A stretch of 64,000 bases of DNA from NCBI GenBank assembly GCA_963734055.1, contig CAVTFQ010000013.1, positions 1 to 64,000 on the forward strand. Reading direction: 5' to 3'. Origin of the DNA: CAIWHR01 sp963734055. GTDB taxonomy: Bacteria; Pseudomonadota; Gammaproteobacteria; Burkholderiales; Casimicrobiaceae. The stretch's first letter is position 1, and each line of letters opens with the position of its first letter. The notes beneath the pieces are model-generated. The model was not told the origin of the DNA. It saw nothing but the letters and a program-made list of their open reading frames with translations, and did not search any database. Of this stretch, positions 43,484-52,739 are shown piece by piece. Position numbers and translations under genes: made by a program.

Positions 43484-45382
43484 ATGCCCGAGTATCTTGC
43501 TCCCGGCGTCTACATCGAAGAGGTTTCATTCCGCAGCCATACGATCCCCGGGGTGAGCACCTCGACCACGGGCTTTGTCGGCCCGACGCGCTTCGGCCCG
43601 GTCGGCTTGAGGCCGGAGGTCGTCACCAGTCTTGGCGAATTCGAGCGTGTGTACGGGGACGGCGGCCAGCTCACCTTCAGCGATGCCGGCCCGATGCACA
43701 ACTACGTGTGGCATGCCGCGCGCGCCTTTTTCGCCGAGGGTGGCCGACGGCTCTACATCGCCCGCACGTTCCTCCCGAGAAGCGACCACGACGGGATCGC
43801 CCGCGCCAGGCTGCCCGCAGCCGGCGGGGCGACGGCGCTCGAGCTGGAGGCGCGCTTTCCGGGCGCGGCGGGCAACTTCCTCGTCCGCATCACCGTGAGG
43901 GTCGGGCCGAACATCCTGGGCGGAACGATCGACGCGCCCGTCGTCCGCGACCTGCAAGCGACGGACCTCGTCTGGATCGATCAGGGGACCGCTGCCCGCA
44001 CCGGCGATCTCTACCTGGCCAGCTGCGACGAAGCCGCGCAGGAGTGGACCTTCGGCAAGTCCGGGACGCAGTCGGCCGCCGACCTGCGCCTGTACCTGTC
44101 CGCGACCGGCGTCCCGTCGTCGGCACTGGACCCCGCGCGCGACGGCAGCGTGCGCATCCTCACGCTGGACGTGAAAGCGTTGCTCAACGACGGCTCGACC
44201 GTGACGTGGAATGAGTTGCCCCCGGATCCCAGGCATCGGCGCGCGGGCGTCCCTGATAACCTTTTCGCCCGGTTCCCCGCCACGCACGGCGGCGCAACCG
44301 AGGCTCGAAACCTGCCGCTGGTGATCACGGACGGCAGCAACGTATCGGACGGCATCGAGGTGCTGAATGCGTTGTTCGCCGCCAAACCATCGCTGCGTGC
44401 CGCGCTGGAGGACACGGACAGCACCGACGCGGACCGGTCGGTGGTCGTGCTGCTCGCGGGCGGCGACGACGGCGCGCGGCCGACCGCCGGCAGCTACGCA
44501 GGCGATGTCGATCCGGCGACCGCCGCCAGGACCGGTCTCAAGTCGTTCGAGGACATTGCGGACCTCTCGATCGTGGCAGCGCCGGGCGCGACCTTCGGCT
44601 TCAACGGCGGTTACGAGGCGGACGCCACGGCGATCGCGAGTCACCTCATCTCGCACGCCGAGCTCATGCGTTACCGCATCGCCGTGATCGACAGCGGCGA
44701 CGGGCTCGGCGTCTCCGAAGTGCGGGCGATGCGCGCCCGGTACGACTCGTCGTACGCCGCCTTCTACTATCCCTGGGTGCGCGTGCTCGATCCGGTCACG
44801 CGCCGGGAGATCGACCTGCCGCCCAGCGGGTTCGTGTCCGGCATCTACGCGCGCAGCGAAGGTGCCGTCTACAAGGCGCCGGCGAGCGAGACGGTCAACC
44901 TGGCGCTCGGCCTCGAGGCGTCGCTGGATCACGCGCAGCAGGACATGTTGAACCAGGAAGGCATCAACTGCTTCGGCTTCTTCGAGGGCCACGGCTTCCG
45001 ACTCTGGGGGGCGCGCACGATCAGTTCGGATTCCGACTGGAAATACGTCAACATCCGCCGCTACTTCGCGTACCTCGAGCAGTCCATCGATCGCGGGACG
45101 CAGTGGGTCGTGTTCGAGCCGAATGGGGACGCGCTGTGGGCCAATGTCCGCCGCGTCGCCGAAGACTTCCTTCTCAACGAATGGAAGCTGGGCGCGCTCC
45201 CCGGCGACAAGCCGGAGACGGCCTTCTTCGTTCGCTGCGATCGCTCGACGATGACCCAGAGCGATCTCGATAGCGGACGGCTGGTCTGCCTGATCGGCGT
45301 CGCGCCGCTGCGGCCAGCCGAATACGTGATCTTCAGAATCGGCCAGTGGACCGCCGATGCGAAGCGTTGTCGTTGCCCCTAG
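43484..45382 (+). CDS. Contractile tail sheath protein
   Basis: A 632-aa tail sheath subunit. Marks are LAPGVYIEEVSFRSHTIPGVSTS at the start (in pieces), TGFVGPTRFGP and LGEFERVYGD. In the C-terminal half come FYYPWVRVLDPVTRREIDLP, PPSGFVSGIYARSEGAVYKA and ECIS-like VNIRRYFAYLEQSIDRGTQW. The sheath contracts to drive the inner tube through a target membrane. GGAG precedes the ATG. The TAG stop is the TAG of CTAG at the left end of an inverted-repeat element, so the last residues (KRCRCP) may not be original. Confidence 0.92.
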   Translation: MPEYLAPGVYIEEVSFRSHTIPGVSTSTTGFVGPTRFGPVGLRPEVVTSLGEFERVYGDGGQLTFSDAGPMHNYVWHAARAFFAEGGRRLYIARTFLPRSDHDGIARARLPAAGGATALELEARFPGAAGNFLVRITVRVGPNILGGTIDAPVVRDLQATDLVWIDQGTAARTGDLYLASCDEAAQEWTFGKSGTQSAADLRLYLSATGVPSSALDPARDGSVRILTLDVKALLNDGSTVTWNELPPDPRHRRAGVPDNLFARFPATHGGATEARNLPLVITDGSNVSDGIEVLNALFAAKPSLRAALEDTDSTDADRSVVVLLAGGDDGARPTAGSYAGDVDPATAARTGLKSFEDIADLSIVAAPGATFGFNGGYEADATAIASHLISHAELMRYRIAVIDSGDGLGVSEVRAMRARYDSSYAAFYYPWVRVLDPVTRREIDLPPSGFVSGIYARSEGAVYKAPASETVNLALGLEASLDHAQQDMLNQEGINCFGFFEGHGFRLWGARTISSDSDWKYVNIRRYFAYLEQSIDRGTQWVVFEPNGDALWANVRRVAEDFLLNEWKLGALPGDKPETAFFVRCDRSTMTQSDLDSGRLVCLIGVAPLRPAEYVIFRIGQWTADAKRCRCP

Positions 45383-45535
45383 CAGTTCGTTGAAAAATGA
45401 AACGCGGTAGCCAAACAGAGGCCCTTTTGGGGGTCGCGGATCCCTCGGCGCGAAAAATAATCGCTCTGAGATCATTTTATGAGGTCGCAGTTTCGCGTCA
45501 TTGACGTACAAGGTCGAATTTCAACGAACTGCTAG
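45379..45535. mobile_element. 157-bp MITE-like element with 17-bp terminal inverted repeats
   Basis: Perfect ends CTAGCAGTTCGTTGAAA (45379-45395) and its reverse complement (45519-45535) bound a non-coding interior. It has no transposase, so it would depend on a related insertion sequence elsewhere. Both ends are CTAG, suggesting a TA- or CTAG-targeting family such as IS5 relatives (inference). It abuts the sheath stop codon on the left and the ribosome site of the 48-aa gene on the right. Confidence 0.8.
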
Positions 45536-45546
45536 GGAGGTCGCTG

Positions 45547-45693
45547 ATGAAGATCATCGATCGGTTGCCCGTCCCGCGGAACCGAGGCGCCGGCAATGCC
45601 GGGGTGATTGAGTTGCTGGTCCGCGATCTCGCGGCACGCCGTCAGTCGGCGAAGACCCTGATCGCAGCCTTGGCGGACCAGGCAGAACCATGA
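45547..45693 (+). CDS. 48-aa small protein in the tail cluster
   Basis: The sequence begins MKIIDRLPVPRNRGAGNAG and then has an amphipathic helix (VIELLVRDLAARRQSAKTLI). A clear GGGAGG site stands 7 bp before the ATG, right after the MITE. Tail-associated loci often carry such short proteins, but I cannot name this one. At its stop codon an overlapping ATGA could start a Cys-containing frame (MSECGTAESACSCHPDK). That frame overlaps the next gene heavily, so I do not call it separately. Confidence 0.55.
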   Translation: MKIIDRLPVPRNRGAGNAGVIELLVRDLAARRQSAKTLIAALADQAEP

Positions 45694-45784
45694 GCGAGTG
45701 CGGAACGGCAGAGTCGGCGTGTAGCTGCCATCCCGACAAGCCCGGCGATCCCGTTGATGCTTCGTCTTACGTGAGGAGGTGGCG

Positions 45785-46600
45785 ATGCACGAAAGCGACT
45801 CGGCACGGCTGTTCGCGGTACGCGTCGACGACAAGGAATGGAGGGAAACGCGAAGTCTGCGCGAGGCCGGGCCGGACGACGGCGTCTTCGTCATCGACCG
45901 GTCGACGGGACGCGTGGAGTTCGGCGACGGCACGCATGGCCGGCGCCCGCCGGACGGTTCCGTCGTCACCGTCTCCTGTCGCGAGGGCAGCGGCGCTGCC
46001 GGGAATACGTGCGTCTCGATCACGACGCTCTGGCCACCCAGGAATGGTCGTTACATCGTCGCATTATCGGCCGCGGGTGTCCGCATCGGTGGCGCCGGCG
46101 GCAGCGTCGAACAGTTTACCGGCGCGAAGCGCCTCTCGTATTTCGACGGACAGCTCTTGAGCGCAGCGGATTTCCGGGATGAGCAGCAGTACCTGATGGG
46201 GCGGCGTTACCGCCACAACCTGGCGCTGCACGGATGGGGCGTCGTCACCGGCATGGCAGTGACGGTCTCCGGCGAGGCGTCGTCCGCATCGCTTGTGGTC
46301 GAGCCGGGGTTGGCACTCGATCGATCCGGACGGGAGATCGAGCTCGATGCGCCCGTCGCGCTGCCGGTCGGGAATCCCGGCTGCCCGCAGTACGTGATCG
46401 TCGAATACGCAGGGAGGGAGACGGACCCCGTGCCCATGTCAACGAACGGGAGCGGGACCGTCGCTTCGCGAATCGAGGAGGGTGCCTCGATCCGACTCTC
46501 GCACGACACGATCACGGACGGGGTTGCGCTCGCCCGGCTCGTGCCCGATTCGACTGGGTGGAAGGTCGATGACGCGTTCGAGCCGTCGAAGTGCCGGTAG
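45785..46600 (+). CDS. Baseplate/tail-associated-like protein
   Basis: A 271-aa protein starting after AGGAGGTGGCG. The first ~75 residues resemble the short beta-domain of baseplate-wedge proteins (VFVIDRSTGRVEFGDGTHGR). Residues about 120-165 hold a motif I recall from contractile-injection loci: RLSYFDGQLLSAADFRDEQQ, YRHNLALHGWGVVTGM. A C-terminal beta-rich domain follows (EPGLALDRSGREIELDAP). It probably belongs to the sheath gene's transcript. If a baseplate piece, it is the only one present, so the particle would be incomplete. Confidence 0.65.
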   Translation: MHESDSARLFAVRVDDKEWRETRSLREAGPDDGVFVIDRSTGRVEFGDGTHGRRPPDGSVVTVSCREGSGAAGNTCVSITTLWPPRNGRYIVALSAAGVRIGGAGGSVEQFTGAKRLSYFDGQLLSAADFRDEQQYLMGRRYRHNLALHGWGVVTGMAVTVSGEASSASLVVEPGLALDRSGREIELDAPVALPVGNPGCPQYVIVEYAGRETDPVPMSTNGSGTVASRIEEGASIRLSHDTITDGVALARLVPDSTGWKVDDAFEPSKCR

Positions 46601-46664
46601 CGCTCCGCCCGCCTGGCGCGCCCGCAAGGGTGACCCCCTGCGAGCGCCGGGGCGCAACCACGCC

Positions 46665-48014
46665 TCACGCCATCGCGTGGGAAAGGTCCGCCGCAGACTC
46701 GGCACGCGACCACAGGCGCTGTCCCCACTTGTTTCCCGGTTTTGGCACCAAGCGCTCCGAGATGTAGTGCAGGGCGCGGGTGCGGTCGCCGCCGCGGATC
46801 GCCGCCTCGATCAGCGTCAGCGTGATCACGTCGCGTTGCGCATGGCTTCCGCCGAAGCGATGCGCGTGGTCACGCATGGGCTCGATCGCGGCGATCGAAT
46901 CCGCATAGCGGCCGCGCGCGAACGCCGCGACACCCTGCGCCAGAGGAAGACCGACGTCGCGCGTCATCGCTGAATTCGCGTCATCCCCTGTGGCCGCCTC
47001 GCGCATGCGCAGCACGAGCCGGGAAAGTGCCGCCTCCCGACCGGTCGCCGCGAACGCCATCGCCGCATGCGCATCGTTGAACGCGTAGAAGCCCGGCTCG
47101 CCGTCGAGTCTTGCCTCCCAATCGTCGGCGACGCGGGCGAAGCGGTCACCGACGTCCACGCCCTCGAGCTGCAAGCGCCACAGGAGCGCGGTGGCATCGA
47201 GCAACGAGAGCACATATGCGGCGGGCCCGGGATGAATGCAGCGGTCGAAGAGCGCCAACGCACGATCATAGTGTTCGCCATCCATGTAGAACAGCGCAAG
47301 GTGCCAGAAATTGTGGAACGCGAAAGCATTGCCTGGCGCCCAGTCGCGTTCGCGTGACGTCAGGAACCCGATTCCTTCGTCGATGCGACCGCGCATTTCC
47401 ATGACATGCACGGCGGCATGCACCGCCCAGCCGTCTTTCGGCTGCATGGAAAGGGCTTGCAGCGCCGCGGCTTCCGCCTCGCCGTACTGATTCATCTCTT
47501 CGAGCCCGAAGGCGTGCATGCCGAGGACGTACGAGTAGCCCGGCATCGACTGGTCCCACCGCGGCAGCACGCGCGACACGCGATTGCGAAGGTTCAGCGA
47601 GTCGCCGCGGTAGAAGTCCATCAAGTGTCCGGTTTGCAGGGCAAGCGCGTCGCGCGGATGGTAGGCCAGCACGCGGTCGATGGCCTGACATGCGGTATGC
47701 CATTGACCCCGCACGAGAAGCTCTGCCGCATGGGTCAGGCCGTGTTCGCGATCGTTCGCGCTTGCCGCATGCTGCCGAGCCGCAGCGAGGGCTTCCTCCG
47801 CCATCGGAACGAACTTGCGCTCGGCGAGCGTGTACAGCACGAGTGCCTTCAGCAGGTGGCCGGCGACGAACGCCGGCGCCGCCTGCAGCGCCTCGTCGAT
47901 CGTGGCGATCGGATCGCCGACGTAGGTCTGGAACTGCTCGACCGCGGTCTCGTAGCGCGCCAACGCGAAGGCGTCGGCGCCGGTTACGGGAACCCCACGC
48001 GAATCGGTTTTCAT
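46665..48014 (-). CDS. TTC38-like tetratricopeptide repeat protein
   Basis: A 449-aa all-helical protein with TPR-type repeats (AGHLLKALVLYTLAERK; EEMNQYGEAEAAALQALSMQP). It also has the segment HVMEMRGRIDEGIGFL ... WHLALFYMDGEHYDRAL, which I recognise from the TTC38 family shared by bacteria and animals. The function is unknown. The start at 48014 has a GAGAGGAGAG site. It is divergent from the GlxA-type regulator gene. Confidence 0.8.
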   Translation of the reverse strand: MKTDSRGVPVTGADAFALARYETAVEQFQTYVGDPIATIDEALQAAPAFVAGHLLKALVLYTLAERKFVPMAEEALAAARQHAASANDREHGLTHAAELLVRGQWHTACQAIDRVLAYHPRDALALQTGHLMDFYRGDSLNLRNRVSRVLPRWDQSMPGYSYVLGMHAFGLEEMNQYGEAEAAALQALSMQPKDGWAVHAAVHVMEMRGRIDEGIGFLTSRERDWAPGNAFAFHNFWHLALFYMDGEHYDRALALFDRCIHPGPAAYVLSLLDATALLWRLQLEGVDVGDRFARVADDWEARLDGEPGFYAFNDAHAAMAFAATGREAALSRLVLRMREAATGDDANSAMTRDVGLPLAQGVAAFARGRYADSIAAIEPMRDHAHRFGGSHAQRDVITLTLIEAAIRGGDRTRALHYISERLVPKPGNKWGQRLWSRAESAADLSHAMA

Positions 48015-48209
48015 GGTTCAACTCTCCTCTCGGATCACGGATGCAAGCCGTCGTCCCGCCCGCGCGGGCTCTTTGGACCCGGCCTGCGGTCGGTTCGCCG
48101 CAGCGGGCGTTGGAGCACGCCCATCCTTGGTGACATCCGAGGCGCGAGGGTAAGATGAAGAGACCCCGACCGCCAAAGCCATTTCGGCAAGGAACCCGCC
48201 AAATCGGCC

Positions 48210-49247
48210 ATGAGCACGCCGCGTGATCCCGTAGAAGTCGCCATCGTCGCCTTCCCGGAGACGACGGCTTCGGTGACCTACGGCTTGTACGACCTGTTCA
48301 TGGCGGCCGGGCGCGACTGGGGCGTCGTGGTCGAAGGACGGCCCGGGCCGACGCTCGTGCGCCCGTGCATCGTCTCATCGCGGCCCGAAGCGTTCCTTGC
48401 CGCGAACGATGTTCCCATCGCGCCCCAAACCAAGCTCGATCAGCGGACCGATGCTCGCATCGTGTGCATTCCCGAGCTGACGGTCCCGCCGGGAGAGCCG
48501 TTGACGGGCCGATTCGCGGCCGAGATTGAATGGCTCAAGCGCTGCTACGCGCAGGGCGCGACGCTGGCCACTGCATGCTCGGGCGCAATGCTCCTGGCCG
48601 AGGCCGGCCTGCTGGATGGGCAGGAAGCGACCACGCACTGGGCCTACTGTGAAATCCTGCGCAGCCGCTACCCGCGCGTAAAAGTGCGAAAAGAGAGAGC
48701 CCTGGTGACGTCGGGAGAAGGACAGCGTCTGGTGATGGCAGGCGGTGGCACGTCCTGGCAGGATCTGGCGCTGTATCTGATTGCGCGTTTCGTCGACGTC
48801 GACGCGGCGATGCAGGTCGCGCGCATCAACCTCATCGACTGGCACGCAATCGGCCAGCAGCCGTTCGCGCGGCTCGCCCGCTCGCGCCAGGTGGACGATG
48901 CCGCGATCGCGCGCTGCCAGACATGGATCGCCGAGCACTATCGCGACCCGTCTCCGGTGGGCATGATGGTGCGGTTCAGCGGCTTGGCGGAGCGTTCGTT
49001 CAAGCGCCGCTTTCAGCACGCCACCGGCATGTCGCCGCTGGAATATGTGCACACGTTGAGGCTGGAGGAAGCCAAGCAGATGCTGGAGACCAGTGACCAT
49101 CCGGTCGAAGCCGTTGCCAACGAGGTCGGTTACGAGGATGCGGGATTCTTCAGCCGCTTGTTCCGCCGTCGGGTGAACCTCACCCCGGCTCAGTACCGCA
49201 GGCGGTTTGGGTCGATGCGGCGGGCTCTCGCTGCGGGTAGCGCGTGA
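48210..49247 (+). CDS. GlxA/AraC-family transcriptional regulator
   Basis: A 345-aa two-domain regulator. The N-terminal DJ-1/PfpI-like domain (residues about 8-200) has VAIVAFPETTASVTYGLYDLF and the elbow Cys in ATACSGAMLLAEAGLLDG; such domains sense ligands here rather than act as enzymes. The C-terminal AraC domain has two HTH units (VGMMVRFSGLAERSFKRRFQ; PVEAVANEVGYEDAGFFSRLF). It likely controls the divergent TTC38-like gene or itself; no effector is indicated. Confidence 0.87.
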   Translation: MSTPRDPVEVAIVAFPETTASVTYGLYDLFMAAGRDWGVVVEGRPGPTLVRPCIVSSRPEAFLAANDVPIAPQTKLDQRTDARIVCIPELTVPPGEPLTGRFAAEIEWLKRCYAQGATLATACSGAMLLAEAGLLDGQEATTHWAYCEILRSRYPRVKVRKERALVTSGEGQRLVMAGGGTSWQDLALYLIARFVDVDAAMQVARINLIDWHAIGQQPFARLARSRQVDDAAIARCQTWIAEHYRDPSPVGMMVRFSGLAERSFKRRFQHATGMSPLEYVHTLRLEEAKQMLETSDHPVEAVANEVGYEDAGFFSRLFRRRVNLTPAQYRRRFGSMRRALAAGSA

Positions 49248-49341
49248 ACCGAGGGGGACGCCGCGCCGGTCCTCGCGCGTCAAGCGCAACCCCTAAGCCC
49301 TTTTCCGGTCGAAGGCTATTGCCCCTTTGAAGGAGCCCGCC

Positions 49342-50262
49342 ATGGTTGAAGCGCAAGCCCACCCCGATGACCTCCCGCCGGAACTGACGCCGGGCGCTGC
49401 GGCCCCGCAGCTCTTCGAAGGCGACCCGGAGCGCGTCGCTTCGCCGTCCAGACGGTCGTTCTTCTGGCCGGTCGTCGTGACGCTGCTCGTCGCTGCCGGC
49501 GCCGTAGCGTACTGGTTCTGGTGGCGTGGAACGGCCCCGCCCGCAGTGGCGCCGGTGACCGAATCTGCTCCGGCGCAGGCGCCAGTGGTGGCGCCCGCCG
49601 AACCGGCAATCCGGCATCCGATCGAATCCGCTCCGCAGGCGGAGCAGGCGCCTTTGCCGCCGCTGCCGGCACTGCAGGAAAGTGACGCGACCGTGGCCGA
49701 CGGAATCGCGGGCGTGATCGGCAGCGACCTGTTCGACAAGATCGTGCGCCGCGAGGACATCGTTCGGCGCATCGTCGCAACCGTCGACAACCTGCCGCGG
49801 CATTCGGTGGCGCCGCGCGTGATGCCCATCAAGCCGATCCCGGGCAGCTTCGCCGCGGCGGGCAGCGGCGAGAGTCTCATGATCGCTGCCGACAACGGCG
49901 CGCGCTACGCGCCGTATGTGCGGCTGGGCGAAGCGGTCGACATGAAGACGCTCGCGGCGCTCTACGTGCGCTTCTATCCGCTGTTCCAGGAGGCCTACCG
50001 TGACCTCGGCTACCCCAACGGCTACTTCAACGACCGGCTGGTCGAGGCGATCGACGACATGCTTGCGGCACCGACGATCACGGGGCCGGTCAAGCTGACC
50101 CAGCCCAAGGTCTTCTACGAATACGCCGATCCGGGCCTCGAGCAGCGCTCGGCGGGGCAGAAGATCATGATGCGCATCGGCAGCGATAACGCCGCGCGCG
50201 TCAAAGCCAAGCTCGCGGAGTTCCGGCGCGAGATCACGGGGCCGCAGGCGAAGCAGCCGTAG
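49342..50262 (+). CDS. DUF3014 membrane-anchored protein
   Basis: A 306-aa protein with AAGGAGCCCGCC ahead of the ATG. Residues about 38-56 (FFWPVVVTLLVAAGAVAYWFW) form one membrane helix. A Pro/Ala-rich spacer follows, then a soluble domain (IVRREDIVRRIVATVDNLPR; LYVRFYPLFQEAYRDLGYPN) typical of DUF3014. The function is unknown; the topology points to a periplasmic domain. It is followed by a REP-like hairpin at 50277. Confidence 0.82.
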   Translation: MVEAQAHPDDLPPELTPGAAAPQLFEGDPERVASPSRRSFFWPVVVTLLVAAGAVAYWFWWRGTAPPAVAPVTESAPAQAPVVAPAEPAIRHPIESAPQAEQAPLPPLPALQESDATVADGIAGVIGSDLFDKIVRREDIVRRIVATVDNLPRHSVAPRVMPIKPIPGSFAAAGSGESLMIAADNGARYAPYVRLGEAVDMKTLAALYVRFYPLFQEAYRDLGYPNGYFNDRLVEAIDDMLAAPTITGPVKLTQPKVFYEYADPGLEQRSAGQKIMMRIGSDNAARVKAKLAEFRREITGPQAKQP

Positions 50263-50276
50263 CGGTCGAGGATGAT

Positions 50277-50294
50277 TTCCCGCGAACGCGGGAA
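50277..50294. repeat. REP-like palindrome after the DUF3014 gene
   Basis: TTCCCGCGAACGCGGGAA is a perfect 18-bp palindrome of the same family as 13460-13479 and lies 15 bp past the stop codon. It may act as a transcript end or stabiliser between convergent genes. Confidence 0.65.
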
Positions 50295-50349
50295 CCAGCG
50301 CCTCGAGTGGAGCGTTGCAGGCCGACGGGGTCCCGCGAACGGTGCCCGT

Positions 50350-50724
50350 TCAGTGCCGCGTGCCGTCCCTGCCGGGACCTCTTCCCTTCGCGGGCACGGC
50401 TTCGACCGACAAGGTGAAGCTGCGCTGCTCGTTCGGGTTGAGCGCGCCCACGCCGACGAGCTTGCGCGCGACTTCCACGCCGCGGTCGTTGTGAATGGTC
50501 ACGACGACCGTGTACTCCCACGGCTCTCCGTCGGCGGGATGCCGGATGCTGCCTTCGATCCGCAGCGGCGTCAGCGCGGGCGCCTGTGCCGGCGTGTCGG
50601 CGCCGATGTCGAAATGCAGGTAGTGCCGGCAAGCCGGACAGACCACCGCGCTTTCGAGGATCGTCTCCCGACAGTGCGGACAAACGCGGGTCGCCCCCGG
50701 GCCGCCCGGGTGCGCGGTGGTCAT
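50350..50724 (-). CDS. Zinc-ribbon protein
   Basis: A 124-aa protein. Two CxxC pairs at residues 15-18 and 29-32 (CPHCRETILESAVVCPACRH) make a zinc ribbon. The rest is a beta-sandwich-like domain (IEGSIRHPADGEPWEYTVVV, LNPNEQRSFTLSVEAVP). Its ATG overlaps the bactofilin stop (ATGA), so the two are translationally coupled and may work together. Confidence 0.75.
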   Translation of the reverse strand: MTTAHPGGPGATRVCPHCRETILESAVVCPACRHYLHFDIGADTPAQAPALTPLRIEGSIRHPADGEPWEYTVVVTIHNDRGVEVARKLVGVGALNPNEQRSFTLSVEAVPAKGRGPGRDGTRH

Positions 50725-51263
50725 GAGCCGATGCTGCGCTCCGCGACGCTGCCGACCTTGCCGGGCTTCGAGCCTTTGTTGTCGCCCCAGCCGAATTCGG
50801 TGTGACCGCGCATCCGCGCGCCGGCCGCGACCGTCACCGAGCCGCCCTTCACGTCGCCGACGACGACGGCAGATGGCATCAATTCGACGCGCGCGGCTTC
50901 TTCGACGTTGCCCTCCAATTCCCCCGCGATCGCGACGTTGGCGGCACGCACGCTGCCGGTCAGCTTGGCGCCGGACTCGATCGTGAGGTCGCCTTGGACG
51001 TTGACGTCGCCCTTGAAGCTGCCGGCGATGCGCACGCTGCCGCCGCCTTCGATCTTGCCTTCGATGGTGATGTCGGCGGCGATCAACGATTCCTTGCGGG
51101 GCATGGAGCTATCGGCACGCGCCACCGGAGCGGGGGACGCGACCGGAGCGGGGGCGGGGGCCGACTCGGGCTTCGGCGGTGGGTCATGGCGGGTCGGCTC
51201 GGCGAATCCGGATCCGAGCGGCGTGGGCGGCTTGGTGGCGGTATTGTCTTTCCAGATCGACAT
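50721..51263 (-). CDS. Bactofilin-family cytoskeletal protein
   Basis: A 180-aa protein with a Pro/Ala-rich N-terminal tail (about residues 1-55) and a central right-handed beta-helix of short repeats (ITIEGKIEGGGSVRIAGSFK, GDVNVQGDLTIESGAKL, VAIAGELEGNVEEAARVEL). These repeats are the hallmark of bactofilins (DUF583), polymers that organise the envelope and cell shape. It is expressed with the zinc-ribbon gene. Length and domain borders are normal for the family. Confidence 0.88.
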   Translation of the reverse strand: MSIWKDNTATKPPTPLGSGFAEPTRHDPPPKPESAPAPAPVASPAPVARADSSMPRKESLIAADITIEGKIEGGGSVRIAGSFKGDVNVQGDLTIESGAKLTGSVRAANVAIAGELEGNVEEAARVELMPSAVVVGDVKGGSVTVAAGARMRGHTEFGWGDNKGSKPGKVGSVAERSIGS

Positions 51264-51524
51264 GGCGAAGCCCTATCGTAGTGAGGACCTTTGTAGGCTA
51301 CCGCCAAACGCCGGTTGAGGCAATCGCTTCGTTGGGCTGCCGTGGGCGAGTGAAAGGGGCGGACCATTATTGCCAAGAGAGCAGTGGGTACTCGCAAGGC
51401 GCTGCTTGGCGCCGTTCCGGTTGCGGCAAACGGCGTACGCCGGAGCAGCCGGCATGATCTCATGTCGCCCGCGCGAAACGGGCGCAGCCAGCCGGGTTCA
51501 TCGACGACGGCGCGTCGGGGCGCG

Positions 51525-51866
51525 TCAACTGAGCTTCACCGCGAATCCGCGCTGGACGGCCGGGCGCGCCATCGAGGATCGGGATGCGCGCCCCGAGATC
51601 CTGCGGCCAGAATTTGCCGGTCTTCTCACCGAGATAGATGAGGATGGCGCCAGACTCGAATACACTGACGTGCTTGCCGTGCGGTCCCTCCGGATCGACG
51701 ATCGCCGGGATCCTTCCGTTCGGGCTGATCTCCAGGAATTCCGGCTCCTTCTGCTGGCCCTTGCGGATATCGACGACGGTGACGGCGTAGGGCAGAGCCG
51801 TTTCCTCCGACGCGACGCTGATCCTGCGGCCGTTGGGCGTGTCGAATGCGTGCAACTCGATGGCAT
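51525..51866 (-). pseudogene. Glutathione S-transferase remnant with internal deletion
   Basis: The minus strand codes a good GST N-terminal thioredoxin domain (IELHAFDTPNGRRISVASEE; ISPNGRIPAIVDPEGPHG; VFESGAILIYLGEKTGKFWP). It then joins directly, in another frame, to what is normally the very end of the protein (MARPAVQRGFAVKLS and stop). The helical C-terminal domain is missing, and the start ATG is also out of frame. This is a decayed gene. Confidence 0.75.
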
Positions 51867-51979
51867 GGAATACGCTCGTGTCTCTATGTTCTCCGCCCGT
51901 CGCTCGGTGCGTGGACCCTCGAGGTCCTGTTGACCCCTCGGCGGAGCGGTCCTGACCCGCGCGCGACACCGGTCTTGCC

Positions 51980-52561
51980 ATGGACACCGTGACCTGCCTG
52001 GTCCGCCGCCATCAGCGACTGATCGCCGTCGCGCTCTTCCTCTGCATCCTGCTGACCGTATTCGAGGTTTCGGGATTGCGGGATCACTTCAATCTGCCTT
52101 TCATCCGGCAACTCATCCTGCAGCACGAGATCGGTGGCGTCGCGCTCTTCGTGTTGCTTTTTTCGCTGGGCAACCTGATCCACATTCCGGGCTGGGTGTT
52201 CCTCGCCGCGGCGGTGCTCGCGCTGGGGCGCGCATCGGGAGGCGCGGTCACCTACGTGGCCGCCGTCGCTTCGTGCGCCTTCACATTCGTCACGATCCGC
52301 GCCCTTGGCGGAGACGCCCTGCGATTGATCCGGAACCCCGCGGCGGTTCGCATCCTGCGCGGGCTCGACACCCATCCGATCAAGAGCGTCACGCTCCTGC
52401 GAATTCTGTTCCAGACGATGCCGGCATTGAACTATGCGCTCGCGCTGTCGGGCGTCAAATTCCGCAATTACGTCGTCGGCACGCTGGTCGGACTTCCGTT
52501 GCCGATTGCGCTGTATTGCGTCTTCTTCGACCTGCTCGCGGCCGGCCTCCACGTTCGCTAG
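51980..52561 (+). CDS. TVP38/TMEM64-family (DedA-like) membrane protein
   Basis: A 193-aa protein with about five membrane segments (LIAVALFLCILLTVFEVSGL; VALFVLLFSLGNLIHIPGWVF; YVVGTLVGLPLPIALYCVFF). It carries the SNARE-associated/VTT-type motif region VTLLRILFQTMPALNYALALSG. Such proteins are linked to lipid flipping or membrane homeostasis. The stop codon lies in a CTAGCTAG run directly before an inverted-repeat element. Confidence 0.82.
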   Translation: MDTVTCLVRRHQRLIAVALFLCILLTVFEVSGLRDHFNLPFIRQLILQHEIGGVALFVLLFSLGNLIHIPGWVFLAAAVLALGRASGGAVTYVAAVASCAFTFVTIRALGGDALRLIRNPAAVRILRGLDTHPIKSVTLLRILFQTMPALNYALALSGVKFRNYVVGTLVGLPLPIALYCVFFDLLAAGLHVR

Positions 52562-52739
52562 CTAGTGGCCTGTAACGGTGAAAGCGGTAGTGAACGGATG
52601 TGCTATGGCGCCGCTATTCGCGCCGAGTGCGAGGCGCCGTTGCGAAGCGATGGTCGAGCCCCTTGCGAGCAAGGGCAACGAAGCAATCGGCGCGAAGAGC
52701 AAGCCAGACACTATCGATTTCCCCGTTACAGGCCACTGG
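52562..52739. mobile_element. ~176-bp MITE-like element with inverted ends
   Basis: Left end AGTGGCCTGTAACGG (52564-52578) has a perfect inverted copy at 52723-52737; beyond one mismatch, GAAA also pairs. The interior (52579-52722) codes nothing credible. It lies immediately after the TVP38-like stop and before the HisD/HpsN-like gene. Confidence 0.75.

Noticed and set aside
45690..46160. 156-aa frame beginning MSECGTAESACSC
   Set aside because: Overlaps most of the better supported baseplate-like gene at 45785; after about 30 residues it reads as shadow sequence. A very short real peptide cannot be excluded.
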